From positions 186,001 to 250,000 of the forward strand of contig NZ_VIRM01000003.1 of NCBI RefSeq assembly GCF_006874475.1: a stretch of DNA of 64,000 bases, read 5' to 3'. The position numbers and the translations under genes were made by a program. The DNA comes from Microbispora hainanensis (lineage in GTDB: Bacteria; Actinomycetota; Actinomycetes; Streptosporangiales; Streptosporangiaceae). This document shows positions 41,652 to 50,787 of the stretch, in pieces (the first letter of the stretch is position 1; every line of letters starts with the position of its first letter). The notes under the pieces were generated by a model. The model was not told the origin of the DNA. It worked only from the letters and a program-made list of their open reading frames with translations, and made no database searches.

Positions 41652-42811
41652 ACGAGCGCACCGAGCCGAGCATCGAGCCGCGCATCGACCCCCGCTCCGG
41701 CCCGGGGAGCGACACGGGGACCGGCACAGGGAGCCACGCGGGGAGCGGCGGAGCGGCGGCGACCCGGTCGCGGCCGCGGCACCCTGCCCGCGCCCTGTTC
41801 TGGCGGCTGTTCGCGATCAACGGGCTGGTCTTCACCGCCGGGACGTTCGTGCTCGCGCTCTCCCCCGCCACGGTGTCCTCACCGGTCCTGCTCACCGAGA
41901 TACCGGTCCTGATCGTGGGGCTGGCCCTGATCATCACGGCCAACGCGCTGCTGATCCGCAAGAGCCTCGCCCCGCTGGACGCGCTCACGACGCTCATGCG
42001 GCGGGTCGACCTGCTGAGGGCGGGCGACCGGCTCACCGACAGCGGCAACGGCGATCTCGCCCAGCTGATCGGCACGTTCAACGAGATGCTCGACCGGCTC
42101 GAAGCCGAGCGCAGCGCCAGCAGCGCGCACGCGCTGGCCGCGCAGGAGGGGGAACGGCAGCGGATCGCGCGCGAGCTGCACGACGAGATCGGCCAGAGCC
42201 TCACGGTGGCGCTGCTGTCGCTCAAGCGCGTCGCCGACCGGGCGCCCGAGGAGCTCCGGGAGGAGCTGAGATCCGTCCAGGAGACGGTCCGAGCCAGCCT
42301 GGACGAGGTGCGGCGGGTCGCCAGACGGCTGCGGCCCGGGGTCTTGGAGGACCTCGGGCTGCACAGTGCGCTGAGCGCGCTGGGCAGCGATTTCGCGCAG
42401 GCGAGCGGGATCGCGATCACGCGTGAGATCGACCCCGGCCTGCCCCCGCTCAGCGGCGAGGTCGAACTCGTCCTCTATCGGATCGCGCAGGAGGGGCTGA
42501 CGAACGTCGCCAGGCACTCCCGCGCCCGCCACGTGGAGCTGTCGCTCAGGCAGGAGCAGGGACGGCTCACGCTGCGCATCGCCGACGACGGGCGCGGGGG
42601 CGTCGACAAGGAAGGCGCCGGGATCCGCGGCATGCGCGAGCGCGCCCTTCTCATCGGCGCCCGGCTGACCGTCGGCTCCCCGCCCGGCGGCGGCACGGAC
42701 GTGCGTCTGGTCGTCCCCCCGCACGCGGTTCAGGGGGTTCCCCCGGTTCTGGGGGATCACGACAGTTCTCGCGGATCAGGCGGTTCAGACGGTTCACCCG
42801 GTTCAGGCTGA
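41648..42811 (+). CDS. Sensor histidine kinase with HAMP domain (HisKA_3)
   Basis: This 387-residue kinase has a Gly/Thr-rich N-terminus and two helices (about 51-70 and 81-104) with almost no outside loop. A HAMP linker ([21 protein letters not shown]), the phospho-acceptor H178 in [14 protein letters not shown] and a HATPase domain ([34 protein letters not shown]) follow. The C-terminal 30 residues ([19 protein letters not shown]) come from degenerate CGGTTCA repeats and look like a recent extension. The response regulator gene follows 43 bp later. Confidence 0.93.
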   Translation: MNERTEPSIEPRIDPRSGPGSDTGTGTGSHAGSGGAAATRSRPRHPARALFWRLFAINGLVFTAGTFVLALSPATVSSPVLLTEIPVLIVGLALIITANALLIRKSLAPLDALTTLMRRVDLLRAGDRLTDSGNGDLAQLIGTFNEMLDRLEAERSASSAHALAAQEGERQRIARELHDEIGQSLTVALLSLKRVADRAPEELREELRSVQETVRASLDEVRRVARRLRPGVLEDLGLHSALSALGSDFAQASGIAITREIDPGLPPLSGEVELVLYRIAQEGLTNVARHSRARHVELSLRQEQGRLTLRIADDGRGGVDKEGAGIRGMRERALLIGARLTVGSPPGGGTDVRLVVPPHAVQGVPPVLGDHDSSRGSGGSDGSPGSG

Positions 42812-42854
42812 TGGCGAGGATCACGCGGTTCACCCGGTGAAGGAGAGCTGATCG

Positions 42855-43511
42855 GTGGAGAGCGCCAAGACCCGCATCCTGCTGGCCGACGACCACGCGC
42901 TGGTCCGGCGCGGACTGCGGCTGATCCTCGACGCGGAGCCCGATCTCGTGGTGGTCGCCGAAGCCGCCGACGGCGCCGAGGCGGTCGAGGCCGCCCGATC
43001 CGAGGAGATCGACCTCGCCATCCTCGACATCGCGATGCCCCGCATGACGGGGATCCAGGCGGCGCGCGAGATCTCACGGCAGGCGCCCCACGTCCGGATC
43101 CTGATCCTGTCGATGTACGACAACGAGCAGTATTTCTTCGAGGCGCTCAAGGCCGGCGCCTCGGGCTACGTGCTCAAGTCGGTCGCCGACCAGGACCTTC
43201 TGGAGGCGTGCCGGGCGGCGATGCGAGGGGAGCCCTTCCTCTATCCGGGCGCGGTCACCGCCCTCATCCGCGACTACCTGCGGCGCGCCCGGCAGGGCGA
43301 GCGCGTGCCGGACAGCATCCTGACGCCCCGGGAGGAGGAGATCGTCAAGCTGATCGCCGAGGGCAACTCGGCCAAGGAGATCGCGGAGACGCTCTTCATC
43401 AGCGTGAAGACCGTTGACCGGCACCGCGCGAACATCCTGCAGAAGCTCGGCATGCGCGACCGGCTCGAACTGACCCGTTACGCCATCCGCGCCGGCCTCG
43501 TCGAACCCTGA
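42855..43511 (+). CDS. NarL-family response regulator (NreC/DegU-like)
   Basis: This 218-residue regulator has a receiver domain (acidic pair D12-D13, phospho-acceptor D58 in LAILDIAMPRMTG, conserved K near 111) and a LuxR-type DNA-binding domain (LTPREEEIVKLIAEGNSAKEIAETLFISVKTVDRHRANILQKLG). AAGGAGA lies 8 nt before the GTG at 42855. It is the cognate partner of the upstream HAMP kinase. The divergent KhtT-CBS-permease genes are possible targets, which is inference from position only. Confidence 0.94.
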   Translation: MESAKTRILLADDHALVRRGLRLILDAEPDLVVVAEAADGAEAVEAARSEEIDLAILDIAMPRMTGIQAAREISRQAPHVRILILSMYDNEQYFFEALKAGASGYVLKSVADQDLLEACRAAMRGEPFLYPGAVTALIRDYLRRARQGERVPDSILTPREEEIVKLIAEGNSAKEIAETLFISVKTVDRHRANILQKLGMRDRLELTRYAIRAGLVEP

Positions 43512-43529
43512 CCGCGGCCTCCCGCGACG

Positions 43530-43991
43530 TCAGAGGTTGACCACGACCGTGCCGCTCGCGCGGTCGTGCAGGCCGCGCCGGTCGCGGTCCCAGATGAGCG
43601 CGGGCACGGCGAGGCACAGCAGCAGCGTGCGCACCAGCACGCCGGGGAATTGCGGCCGTCCGCCGTCGAGCCGGGCCACGCGGATGCCGAACAGCCGCAT
43701 CCCCAGCGTCATGCCGATCGTGCTGACCAGCAGGACGTACTCCGCGGCGAAGACGCCGAGGCCGACCACGCCGACGTCGTTGCCCTGGACACGCAGCAGG
43801 CCTCCGGCGATGGCCCAGGTGCACAGCAGCCAGTCGACGGCGACGGCGCCGATCCTGCGTCCCCACCCCGCGACCGCCCCGGGGCCCTGCTCGGGCAGGC
43901 CGAGGCGCTCCCCCGGATAGCCCAGGTTCGCCCCGGCGGCCCGCGGGCCGTCCATCCAGGTCTGCGTCCAACGCGGCTGCCGGTCACTCAT
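43530..43991 (-). CDS. RDD-family membrane protein
   Basis: This 153-residue protein has the RDD signature: Arg in GWGRRIGAVAVDWLL and Asp-Asp-type residues in the first helix. Further helices run around 60-76 and 82-102, and the sequence ends WDRDRRGLHDRASGTVVV. RDD proteins are small transporters or accessory membrane proteins of unclear role. It is conserved next to glnA in Actinobacteria (Rv2219A). Convergent with the response regulator gene, 18 bp away. Confidence 0.92.
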   Translation of the reverse strand: MSDRQPRWTQTWMDGPRAAGANLGYPGERLGLPEQGPGAVAGWGRRIGAVAVDWLLCTWAIAGGLLRVQGNDVGVVGLGVFAAEYVLLVSTIGMTLGMRLFGIRVARLDGGRPQFPGVLVRTLLLCLAVPALIWDRDRRGLHDRASGTVVVNL

Positions 43992-44120
43992 GGTTTCCCA
44001 GCGTATAGGGGACCGGCGCCGGTCCGGTGTCCGGGCGCGAAGCCGTCCATCATGGGCGGGCTTTTCCCATTAAATGCCGGTATCGTGAATCGTTTCCGAC
44101 CTCAGCGCTTGGAGGGAACC

Positions 44121-45155
44121 GTGCGACCGGCGGACCCCGATGACATCGACGCGCGCTTCGAGGCGCTGGTCGCGCAGTTCGACGAGGACGAGATCCGGCG
44201 GATGACCGCGGCGGCCGAGACGGACGTGTTTCCGCCGGAACGACGGCGCCGCCCGGCCGCGCTGCTGGTGATCGCGGGCCTGGTCGTGCTCGTGGGGCTC
44301 ATCGTCGTCCTGCGGCCGGACGTCCTGGAGCGGCTCGGCATCGTCCGCCCGGCCGCCGGCGGCGAGGAACTGATGATCTCCGGTCCGGTGGTCGCCCGGC
44401 CCGGGCCCGTGCTGACGCCGCTTCCCGACGGCGAGGAGGGCCTGTTCGACCACGGCCCCGTCCCGGCGCCGTCCGACGCCCCGTTCGCCGGCACTCCTGC
44501 CGTCGACTACGCCGACGGCGAGCAGGGGCTGGTCATGCCCGCGGCACGCGCGCTCGGCGGGCTCACCGAGCAGGAGGTCGGCCAGGCCCTGCGGCGCGTA
44601 CGGCGACTGCTGTCGGCCGCGCACCTCGACCCGGCGACCGTACGGGGCGGGCGCCCGGAGGAGCTCATCGGCCTGCTGCATCCCCGGCAGCGCGAGGCGT
44701 TCCTCCGCCACCTGGACGACAAGGGCCCTTCCGGCACCCGATCATGGCTGTTCAGTCTCGCGCCGGACGCCGCCGAGCCGGTCGGGAACGTCGTGAAGGT
44801 CTCCGGCGAGGCGACGATCTCCGAAAGGGCCGGCGGAGGCGTCGAAATCAAGACGGACTATCTGTTCGTCCACCCGGTCAGCCGTCCCGGCGCGCCCCTG
44901 ATCGTGACGAGGGTCGTCGAACATCACAGAAGCGAATTCTCCGCCTACCGCGAGGACGGGAAGCTCGTCGTCTGGTGGAACACGGACGGATCCGCCCTCT
45001 TTGGCGTGAATTGCGCACTGGACGATGGATTCATCCGTCCGAGATTCCCCGGTGATCCGCAGGGAGCACGGCCCTCGGGCGAGCCCGTCGACCCCTACGA
45101 CCGCGTGCCCGGCGTTTCCGGCAAGCCGCGCTGCCCGGCCGCGTTGGGCACCTGA
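44121..45155 (+). CDS. Hypothetical single-pass membrane protein (344 aa)
   Basis: I do not recognise a family. The first 40 residues are acidic and cytoplasmic, a helix spans about 45-64 (PAALLVIAGLVVLVGLIVVL) and about 280 residues lie outside. The outer part has an acidic Pro-rich linker (about 85-135), a helical stretch (LTEQEVGQALRRVRRLLSAAHLDPA) and a beta-rich domain (VVKVSGEATISERAGGGVEIKTDYLFVHPV). Two Cys near the end (GVNCALDDG, GKPRCPAAL) may form a disulfide. GGAGGG lies 4 nt before the GTG. It is next to glnA but probably not in its operon. Confidence 0.75.
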   Translation: MRPADPDDIDARFEALVAQFDEDEIRRMTAAAETDVFPPERRRRPAALLVIAGLVVLVGLIVVLRPDVLERLGIVRPAAGGEELMISGPVVARPGPVLTPLPDGEEGLFDHGPVPAPSDAPFAGTPAVDYADGEQGLVMPAARALGGLTEQEVGQALRRVRRLLSAAHLDPATVRGGRPEELIGLLHPRQREAFLRHLDDKGPSGTRSWLFSLAPDAAEPVGNVVKVSGEATISERAGGGVEIKTDYLFVHPVSRPGAPLIVTRVVEHHRSEFSAYREDGKLVVWWNTDGSALFGVNCALDDGFIRPRFPGDPQGARPSGEPVDPYDRVPGVSGKPRCPAALGT

Positions 45156-45235
45156 CCTGCGGAAAGGTCGTACGATGGAACCCGGGGAACGGCGGGCCGA
45201 CGTTATCGCCGCGGCCTCCCGGGCAGCGCATTCCC

Positions 45236-45273
45236 TTAACACGCGCGAAACAATCGAGACATGGGGCGGAAAC
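45236..45273 (+). promoter_or_regulatory. GlnR binding site upstream of glnA
   Basis: The order TTAAC-N6-GAAAC-N6-GACAT-N6-GAAAC matches the actinomycete GlnR box (two gTnAC-N6-GaAAC half-sites) with exact spacing. It ends 51 bp before the glnA start, and a TATTTT (45284-45289) just downstream could be the -10. Confidence 0.88.
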
Positions 45274-45324
45274 GGCATCGGCCTATTTTCGGGTTGCTAG
45301 CCCATGCCCCTGGGAGGTTCGAGA

Positions 45325-46749
45325 GTGTTCAACTCCGCCGATGACGTCCTCAAGTTCATCCGGGACGAGGGTGTGCAGTTCGTCGACGTCAGGTTCACGG
45401 ACCTGCCGGGGACGACGCACCACTTCACCTTCCCGGCCGAGAACTTCGGGGCGAACGTCTTCACCGACGGCCTCATGTTCGACGGCTCGTCGATTCGCGG
45501 GTTCCAGGCCATCCACGAGTCGGACATGCTCCTGCTGCCCGACCCCTCCACGGCCGTGCTCGACCCGTTCCGTCAGCACAAGACGCTGAACATCAACTTC
45601 TTCGTGCACGACCCGCTGACCGGTGAGGCCTACAGCCGCGACCCCCGCAACGTCGCGCGCAAGGCCGAGGAGTACCTCAAGGGCACCGGCATCGCGGACA
45701 CCGTTTACTTCGGCCCGGAGGCCGAGTTCTACATCTTCGACGACGTCCGCTTCGAGACGAAGCAGAACGCCGGCTACTACTACATCGACTCCATCGAGGG
45801 CGCCTGGAACACCGGCAAGGCCTCCGAGGGCGGCAACCTGGGTTACAAGCCCCGCTACAAGGGCGGCTACTTCCCGGTCCCGCCGATGGACCACTTCACC
45901 GACCTGCGCTCGCAGATGGTGCGCAACCTCATCGACGCCGGCATCGAGACCGAGATGCAGCACCACGAGGTGGGCACCGCCGGCCAGGCCGAGATCGACT
46001 TCAGGTTCGGCACGCTGCTCGAGACGGCCGACAAGCTGATGCTGTACAAGTACATCATCAAGAGCACGGCCATCCAGGCGGGCCGTACGGTCACGTTCAT
46101 GCCCAAGCCGATCTTCGGTGACAACGGCTCCGGCATGCACTGCCACCAGTCCCTCTGGAAGGACGGCGAGCCGCTGTTCTACGACGAGGTCGGCTACGCC
46201 GGTCTGTCGGACACCGCGCGCTACTACATCGGCGGCCTGCTCAAGCACGCCCCGTCGCTGCTGGCCTTCACCAACCCGACGGTGAACTCCTACCACCGCC
46301 TGGTGCCCGGTTATGAGGCCCCGGTCAACCTGGTCTACTCGCAGCGCAACCGCTCGGCCTGCGTCCGCATCCCGATCACGGGCTCGAACCCGAAGGCCAA
46401 GCGCATCGAGTTCCGCGTGCCGGACCCGTCCTGCAACCCGTACTTCGCCTTCGCCGCCATGCTCATGGCCGGCATCGACGGCATCCGCAACAAGATCGAG
46501 CCGCCGGAGCCGGTCGACAAGGACCTGTACGAGCTGCCGCCGGAGGAGGCCCGCAACATCCCGCAGGTGCCGGGCTCTCTGGAGAAGGTGCTCGACGCGC
46601 TCGAGGCCGACCACGACTACCTGCTGGAGGGCGGCGTGTTCACGCCGGACCTCATCGAGACGTGGATCTCCTACAAGCGCGAGAACGAGGTCGACCCGAT
46701 CCGTCTCCGCCCGCACCCGCACGAGTTCGAGCTCTACTACGACGTGTGA
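45325..46749 (+). CDS. glnA: Glutamine synthetase type I (GSI-beta, adenylylatable)
   Basis: This 474-residue enzyme makes glutamine from glutamate, ammonia and ATP as a dodecamer. Signatures are FDGSSIRGF, the metal-binding [28 protein letters not shown], and NRSACVRIP. Tyr402 in [11 protein letters not shown] is the adenylylation site, and glnE lies 10 kb away. GGGAGG lies 7 nt before the GTG at 45325, and starting there gives the [13 protein letters not shown]-terminus normal for the family; the ATG at 45304 is rejected. A full GlnR box lies upstream, so transcription should rise when nitrogen is scarce. Confidence 0.97.
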   Translation: MFNSADDVLKFIRDEGVQFVDVRFTDLPGTTHHFTFPAENFGANVFTDGLMFDGSSIRGFQAIHESDMLLLPDPSTAVLDPFRQHKTLNINFFVHDPLTGEAYSRDPRNVARKAEEYLKGTGIADTVYFGPEAEFYIFDDVRFETKQNAGYYYIDSIEGAWNTGKASEGGNLGYKPRYKGGYFPVPPMDHFTDLRSQMVRNLIDAGIETEMQHHEVGTAGQAEIDFRFGTLLETADKLMLYKYIIKSTAIQAGRTVTFMPKPIFGDNGSGMHCHQSLWKDGEPLFYDEVGYAGLSDTARYYIGGLLKHAPSLLAFTNPTVNSYHRLVPGYEAPVNLVYSQRNRSACVRIPITGSNPKAKRIEFRVPDPSCNPYFAFAAMLMAGIDGIRNKIEPPEPVDKDLYELPPEEARNIPQVPGSLEKVLDALEADHDYLLEGGVFTPDLIETWISYKRENEVDPIRLRPHPHEFELYYDV

Positions 46750-47018
46750 CCGGTGACCGCGCGGTGACGTGCATGGTCATCGCGCGGTGATCCGGCCGGT
46801 TCTGCCTCGGTTCCGTCCGAGCGGCGAGCACCACATCGAGGGCGGCGTTCGGCGCCCGAAGAGGTCAGGAGCGACGCGAGGCAGTGCCGCGAGTCGTGGA
46901 GTCGGAAAGCCCGTGACAAGGTCCCGCACCGTGCCACGGGCTTTCCGCATTGCGCATAGCAAGGCGACACTCCCCCGGCTTGCGTGCGTTCATGATCGCC
47001 GGGACGACCGCCGAGAGC
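46750..47018. other. 269-bp region downstream of glnA
   Basis: No supported gene is seen. It contains the glnA terminator hairpin and otherwise unstructured GC-rich DNA between convergent genes. Confidence 0.6.
46904..46946. terminator. Hairpin terminator downstream of glnA
   Basis: GGAAAGCCCGTG (46904-46915) pairs perfectly with CACGGGCTTTCC (46935-46946) across a 19-nt loop. It sits between convergent genes and can serve both. Confidence 0.75.
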
Positions 47019-47441
47019 TCAGGTCCTTTGGGCCACGTCGAAGGGCGGCAGCTCCGCCAGGCCCAGAATGGCCGCCGGCGGGAAGTCCGGCCACGAGCCC
47101 GGGGGGTCCTGGTTCAGATTGCGCAGGTGCTTATCAATGAAGCGCTGCGTGTCGCGCAGCACCCTGACCGCGGTGGCGGCATCGATGGCACCGTCCTCCA
47201 GCGCGTCGGCGAACTCGTCGAGATCCAGCACCTCGTAGCGCCGGCCGAGCGGGGGCACGAGGATGTCCACGTAGAGGTCGTGGACAGCCAACTCCTTCGG
47301 GCCCGCTTCCTCCAGGTCGATGAGGTCGATATACCAGCCGCCTTCGAGCGCGTCGACGAAGGTGACCGGCTTTCTGATCTGTACTCCTTCGTCGGCGATG
47401 ACGAAGCAGCGATCAGCCTGATCGCTCCCGGTTGCGCTCAA
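47019..47441 (-). CDS. DUF402 domain protein
   Basis: This 140-residue protein has the DUF402 core GGWYIDLIDLEEAGPKELAVHDLYVDILVPPLGRRYEVLDLDEFADAL, a fold shared with FomD-type phosphohydrolases. The acidic positions of the family's metal site (VHDLYVDI, DLDEF) are present. It starts with a TTG (47441). The N-terminal portion is short compared with longer family members. Substrate unknown. Confidence 0.8.
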   Translation of the reverse strand: MSATGSDQADRCFVIADEGVQIRKPVTFVDALEGGWYIDLIDLEEAGPKELAVHDLYVDILVPPLGRRYEVLDLDEFADALEDGAIDAATAVRVLRDTQRFIDKHLRNLNQDPPGSWPDFPPAAILGLAELPPFDVAQRT

Positions 47442-47473
47442 GGATCACGGCCAATGGGACGGCTGCCGCGGGG

Positions 47474-47479
47474 TAATGT
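47474..47479 (+). promoter_or_regulatory. Putative leaderless -10 element of the YjbR gene
   Basis: TAATGT is followed by 6 nt and the GTG at 47486. The hexamer is identical to that before the cysteine desulfurase gene. Confidence 0.5.
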
Positions 47480-47485
47480 CCTCTC

Positions 47486-47848
47486 GTGACAACTACGGAC
47501 GACATCCGGCGCTGGGCCACGGCACTGCCCGAGGTCGAAGAGGTCGGTCACTTCCGGTTCCACGTTCCCGTGTTCAAGGTCCGGGGCCGGACCTTCCTCG
47601 GCATGGGCAGGGACGAGACGACGGCCGTGTTCTGCGTCGCCGAGCAGCAGGCCGTCGACGCGGCGCAGACCGACCCATCTGTCTACGAGGCCGTACGCCG
47701 CCCGGATGCGCGGAAGAGCTTCCTCGGGCTGCAGGTCGAGCTCGGCAGGGTCCCGGCGGAGCGCGTCAGGAGTCTCGTGGAAGAGGCATGGCGTCAGCAG
47801 GCGCCCAAGCGCCTGGTGACCGAGCACGACCGGCACAGACCGGCCTGA
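47486..47848 (+). CDS. MmcQ/YjbR family protein
   Basis: This 120-residue protein has the CyaY-like YjbR fold: DIRRWATALPEVEEVGHF, FKVRGRTFLGMG, the strand pair around TTAVFCVAEQ, and the C-terminal LVEEAWRQQAPKRLV. YjbR proteins are called DNA-binding, though a firm function is lacking. It has its own leaderless-type promoter and lies divergent from the DUF402 gene. Confidence 0.88.
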   Translation: MTTTDDIRRWATALPEVEEVGHFRFHVPVFKVRGRTFLGMGRDETTAVFCVAEQQAVDAAQTDPSVYEAVRRPDARKSFLGLQVELGRVPAERVRSLVEEAWRQQAPKRLVTEHDRHRPA

Positions 47849-47976
47849 GATCACACGAAGACGGGCGAGGCGCAGGAAGGTGGGTGGAGGCGGAGTTCGT
47901 CTTCGAGACGGGACGCGTGATCGCGCAAGCCTTCGGGGGCGACCTGCGCCTATCTCACGCCTCCCGGTGACGACGG

Positions 47977-49203
47977 TCACTTCCCCAGGGCGGGGGTACG
48001 GCGCAGCAGGAGGGTGAGAGCTCCGGTGGCGGTGAGCAGGAGCACGGCGAGGACGACCACGCCCGGCCACCCGGCGTCCGTCCAGGCGCGGCCCGCGAGA
48101 CTGCCGAAGACGGAGGACCCGAGGTAGTAGGTGAACAGGTAGAGCGAGGCGGCCTGGCCGGTGGACACCCCGCCGGCGTGCGCCCGGGCCGGGACCCAGC
48201 CACTGGCCACGCCGTGGACGGCGAAGAACCCCACGGTGAGGAGCGCGAGCCCGACGACCACGACCGGCAGCGAGGACGGCAGCGTGACCAGCGCCCCGCC
48301 GACGGCCAGCAGGCAGCCCAGCGGAGTCACGGTCCTGCGTCCGTAGCCGTCCGCCAGCCGGCCGAACACCGCGGAGCTGACCGAGCCGATGGGATAGACG
48401 AGGAACATCAGGCCGGCCGCTCCGACACCGAGGTGGAACGGCGCGCCCGCGAGCCGGAAGCCCAGGGTGTTGAACACCGCGACCAGGGCTCCCATCGAGC
48501 AGCCGCCGATGCCGTACAACGCGAGCAGCCCGCGGTCCGACACCGCGCGCAGGCTCCCGCGGAGCAGGGCGCGTACGCCCGCCGGGGCCGCGGTGAAGCG
48601 CCGGGAGGCCGGAAGCAGCACGCGTACCGTCAGGGCGCACAGCAGGCCGAGTGCGGCGACCGCGGCGAGGGCCCAGCGCCAGCCGCCGGCCTGGGCGACG
48701 GAGCCGGTCAGGAGGCGGCCGGCCATGCCGCCCAGGGCAGTGCCGCCGACGTACAGACCGGCGGCGCGGGCGTGCGTGGACGGGTGCAGTTCCTCGCGTA
48801 GGTAGGCGGTGGCCACCGCGGGGAGCCCGGCCAGCGTGATGCCCTGGAGCGACCGGAGGACCATGAGCGCCGGCCAGCCGGGGGCCAGCGCGCACGCGGC
48901 CGCGACGACGGCGGACGCCGTCAGCGACAGGTGGATCAGCCGCGTACGGCCGACGACGTCGGACAGGGGGCCGGCCACCAGCAGTGCGACGCCGAGCCCG
49001 AGCGTGGTGAGCGACACGCTCAGCGTGCTCTCCGCGGTGGACACCCCGAACTGCACGGCGAGCTCGGGCAGGATCGCCTGGGTGCTGTACAGCAGCGCGA
49101 AGGTGGCGACCCCGGCCGCGAACAGCGCGACGACGACCCTTCGATATCCGGCGGTCCCCGGCAGGTGTCCTGTCACGGCGGAGGTCTCGAGAACAGCGGT
49201 CAC
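47977..49203 (-). CDS. MFS transporter (YnfM/AraJ-like drug efflux type)
   Basis: This 408-residue transporter has 12 helices. The first helix (VVVALFAAGVATFALLYSTQAILPELA) and the loop GPLSDVVGRTRLIHLSL, the MFS motif A between helices 2 and 3, identify the superfamily. A second GRLADGYGRRTVTP copy lies between helices 8 and 9. Cargo is unknown; YnfM-type proteins export small amphipathic molecules. It is divergent from a lysR gene, whose operator lies between them, suggesting regulation by that protein. The GTG at 49203 gives a normal-length N-terminus. Confidence 0.92.
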   Translation of the reverse strand: MTAVLETSAVTGHLPGTAGYRRVVVALFAAGVATFALLYSTQAILPELAVQFGVSTAESTLSVSLTTLGLGVALLVAGPLSDVVGRTRLIHLSLTASAVVAAACALAPGWPALMVLRSLQGITLAGLPAVATAYLREELHPSTHARAAGLYVGGTALGGMAGRLLTGSVAQAGGWRWALAAVAALGLLCALTVRVLLPASRRFTAAPAGVRALLRGSLRAVSDRGLLALYGIGGCSMGALVAVFNTLGFRLAGAPFHLGVGAAGLMFLVYPIGSVSSAVFGRLADGYGRRTVTPLGCLLAVGGALVTLPSSLPVVVVGLALLTVGFFAVHGVASGWVPARAHAGGVSTGQAASLYLFTYYLGSSVFGSLAGRAWTDAGWPGVVVLAVLLLTATGALTLLLRRTPALGK

Positions 49204-49261
49204 CCGAACGACTGTGCGCTTCCTGCCGCCATGCGTCCAATGCGATGAAAAGTGGCTTTCG

Positions 49262-49276
49262 ATACGCGATGCGTAT
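49262..49276. promoter_or_regulatory. LysR-type operator
   Basis: ATACGC-GAT-GCGTAT is a perfect inverted repeat containing the T-N11-A spacing of LysR boxes. It overlaps the putative -10 of the lysR gene, which predicts autorepression. Confidence 0.75.
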
Positions 49277-49279
49277 GAT
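49274..49279 (+). promoter_or_regulatory. Putative leaderless -10 element of lysR
   Basis: TATGAT is followed by 6 nt and the ATG at 49286. No ribosome binding site is present. Confidence 0.55.
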
Positions 49280-49285
49280 GGCGGC

Positions 49286-50158
49286 ATGCTGCTCCGGGAC
49301 CTGTCCTGGCTGGTCGCCCTCGCCGACCACCAGCACGTGACCGACACCGCCGCCATCCTCCGCACCAGCCAGCCGACGCTCTCACGCGCCCTCGCCCGCG
49401 TGGAGGCCGAACTCGGCACCCGTGTGTTCGAGCGCGCGCCGGACGGCGTCCACCTGACTCCCAGCGGGAGACTCGTGGTGGCGGCCGCGCGCGACCTCAC
49501 CGCGCGCTACGAGCAGTTGCTGGCCGACCTGCGGACCCTGCTCGACCCCGACACCGGCGTGGTGCGCCTGGCCTTCCTCGACTCCATCGCCACCTCCCTC
49601 GTCCCGCGGCTGCTGCGCTCCTTCCACGAGCACGCTCCCCGGATGCGCATCCTGCTGCGCCAGGAACCGGCGCACGAGATCGTGCACGACCTGCGCACCG
49701 GGGCCGCCGACCTCGCGATCACCTCCCCACGCCCACCGGGAGACTTCGGCTGGCACCCCCTGCAGGAGGAGCGGCTGGTGCTCGTCGTGCCGCCGAGCCA
49801 CCGGCTGCGCGACCGGGAGCAGGTGGCCCTCCGCGAGCTGGCGGACGAGGAGCTCGTCACGACGCCGGTCGGCTTCGGCTACCGGGCCCTGGTCGACGCG
49901 CTGCTGCGCGACGCCGGGGTGTCCCCCGCCGTCTCGTTCGAGAGCCAGGACCTCGCGACCATCGAGGGCCTGGTCGCGGCCGGGCTCGGCGTGGCCGTCG
50001 TCCCGGAGCCCTTCGCGGGCCTGTCGGGCACCGTCGGCGTCAGGATCGCGGCGGAGGCCGCCCGCCGGACCATCGGCCTCACCTGGCGGACCGACCACGC
50101 CCCGGCCGCCCCCGCCACCCGTTTCCGCGACTTCGTCATGACGCCCGCCGTACGATGA
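49286..50158 (+). CDS. LysR-family transcriptional regulator
   Basis: This 290-residue regulator has a winged helix-turn-helix (residues 1-60, LSWLVALADHQHVTDTAAILRTSQPTLSRALARVEAELG) and a periplasmic-binding-protein-like effector domain (about 85-290). It is divergent from the MFS transporter gene, the standard arrangement for an effector-responsive activator of an exporter. The intergenic ATACGC/GCGTAT repeat is its probable binding site. The effector is unknown. Confidence 0.94.
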   Translation: MLLRDLSWLVALADHQHVTDTAAILRTSQPTLSRALARVEAELGTRVFERAPDGVHLTPSGRLVVAAARDLTARYEQLLADLRTLLDPDTGVVRLAFLDSIATSLVPRLLRSFHEHAPRMRILLRQEPAHEIVHDLRTGAADLAITSPRPPGDFGWHPLQEERLVLVVPPSHRLRDREQVALRELADEELVTTPVGFGYRALVDALLRDAGVSPAVSFESQDLATIEGLVAAGLGVAVVPEPFAGLSGTVGVRIAAEAARRTIGLTWRTDHAPAAPATRFRDFVMTPAVR

Positions 50159-50162
50159 CCCG

Positions 50163-50777
50163 ATGCGCCAGGCCGACCCGGATCCGTACTGGAACACCAA
50201 CGTCGCCCGGCACCCCGGCATCCTCCGCGCCGTCCCAGAAGGGTGCGGTGACGCGCTGGACGTCGGCTGCGGAGACGGGCTGCTCGCGCGGAAGCTGACC
50301 GGCCGGGCCAAGCGCGTGACCGGCGTCGACAGATCGGCGGGGATGATCACACGTGCCCGCGAGCTGGCGGCCGGCCGGCCCGGGCTCACCTTCGTCGAAG
50401 GTGACTTCCTCACCGCCGCCCTGCCCGCCGGGGAGTACGACTTCGTCTGCTCGGTGTCCGCGATCCACCACATGGACTTCGACGCCGCCCTCACCCGGAT
50501 GCGCGAGCTGCTGCGCCCCGGCGGCACGCTGGTGGTGGTCGGCCTGGCCCGCGAGGCGTCCGTCGCGGAGTGGGCGGCGATGATCGCGGCCGCTCCCGTC
50601 GTGCGGGTCACGAAGGTGCTGCGCGGCGCACAGGAGCCCGAGGGGATGCCGGTGGCCGCGCCGCGGATGAGCTACGGGCAGGTGCGGGCCGCGGCGCGCC
50701 GCCTGCTGCCGGGCGTGCGCTATCGCCGGCACGTGCTCCGCCGATACTCCCTGACCTGGACGAAGCCCGGCCGCTAG
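50163..50777 (+). CDS. Class I SAM-dependent methyltransferase (204 aa)
   Basis: It shows motif I ALDVGCGDGLLARKL, the acidic GVDRSAGM segment, and VCSVSAIHHMDF followed by LLRPGGTLVVVGL. A helix-rich C-terminal cap (MSYGQVRAAARRLLPGVRYRRH) follows. It matches the general small-molecule methyltransferase type (Methyltransf_11/25). It starts 4 bp after lysR, so co-transcription is likely, but a functional link is not evident. Confidence 0.92.
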   Translation: MRQADPDPYWNTNVARHPGILRAVPEGCGDALDVGCGDGLLARKLTGRAKRVTGVDRSAGMITRARELAAGRPGLTFVEGDFLTAALPAGEYDFVCSVSAIHHMDFDAALTRMRELLRPGGTLVVVGLAREASVAEWAAMIAAAPVVRVTKVLRGAQEPEGMPVAAPRMSYGQVRAAARRLLPGVRYRRHVLRRYSLTWTKPGR

Positions 50778-50787
50778 CGCTCGGTGG

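Noticed and set aside
45025-45300. 91-codon plus-strand frame just before glnA
   Set aside because: It overlaps the end of the hypothetical membrane protein gene and runs through the GlnR box; no ribosome site or family similarity.
46737-47140. Short open frames downstream of glnA on both strands
   Set aside because: Composition is atypical, they overlap the terminator hairpin, and none has a ribosome binding site.
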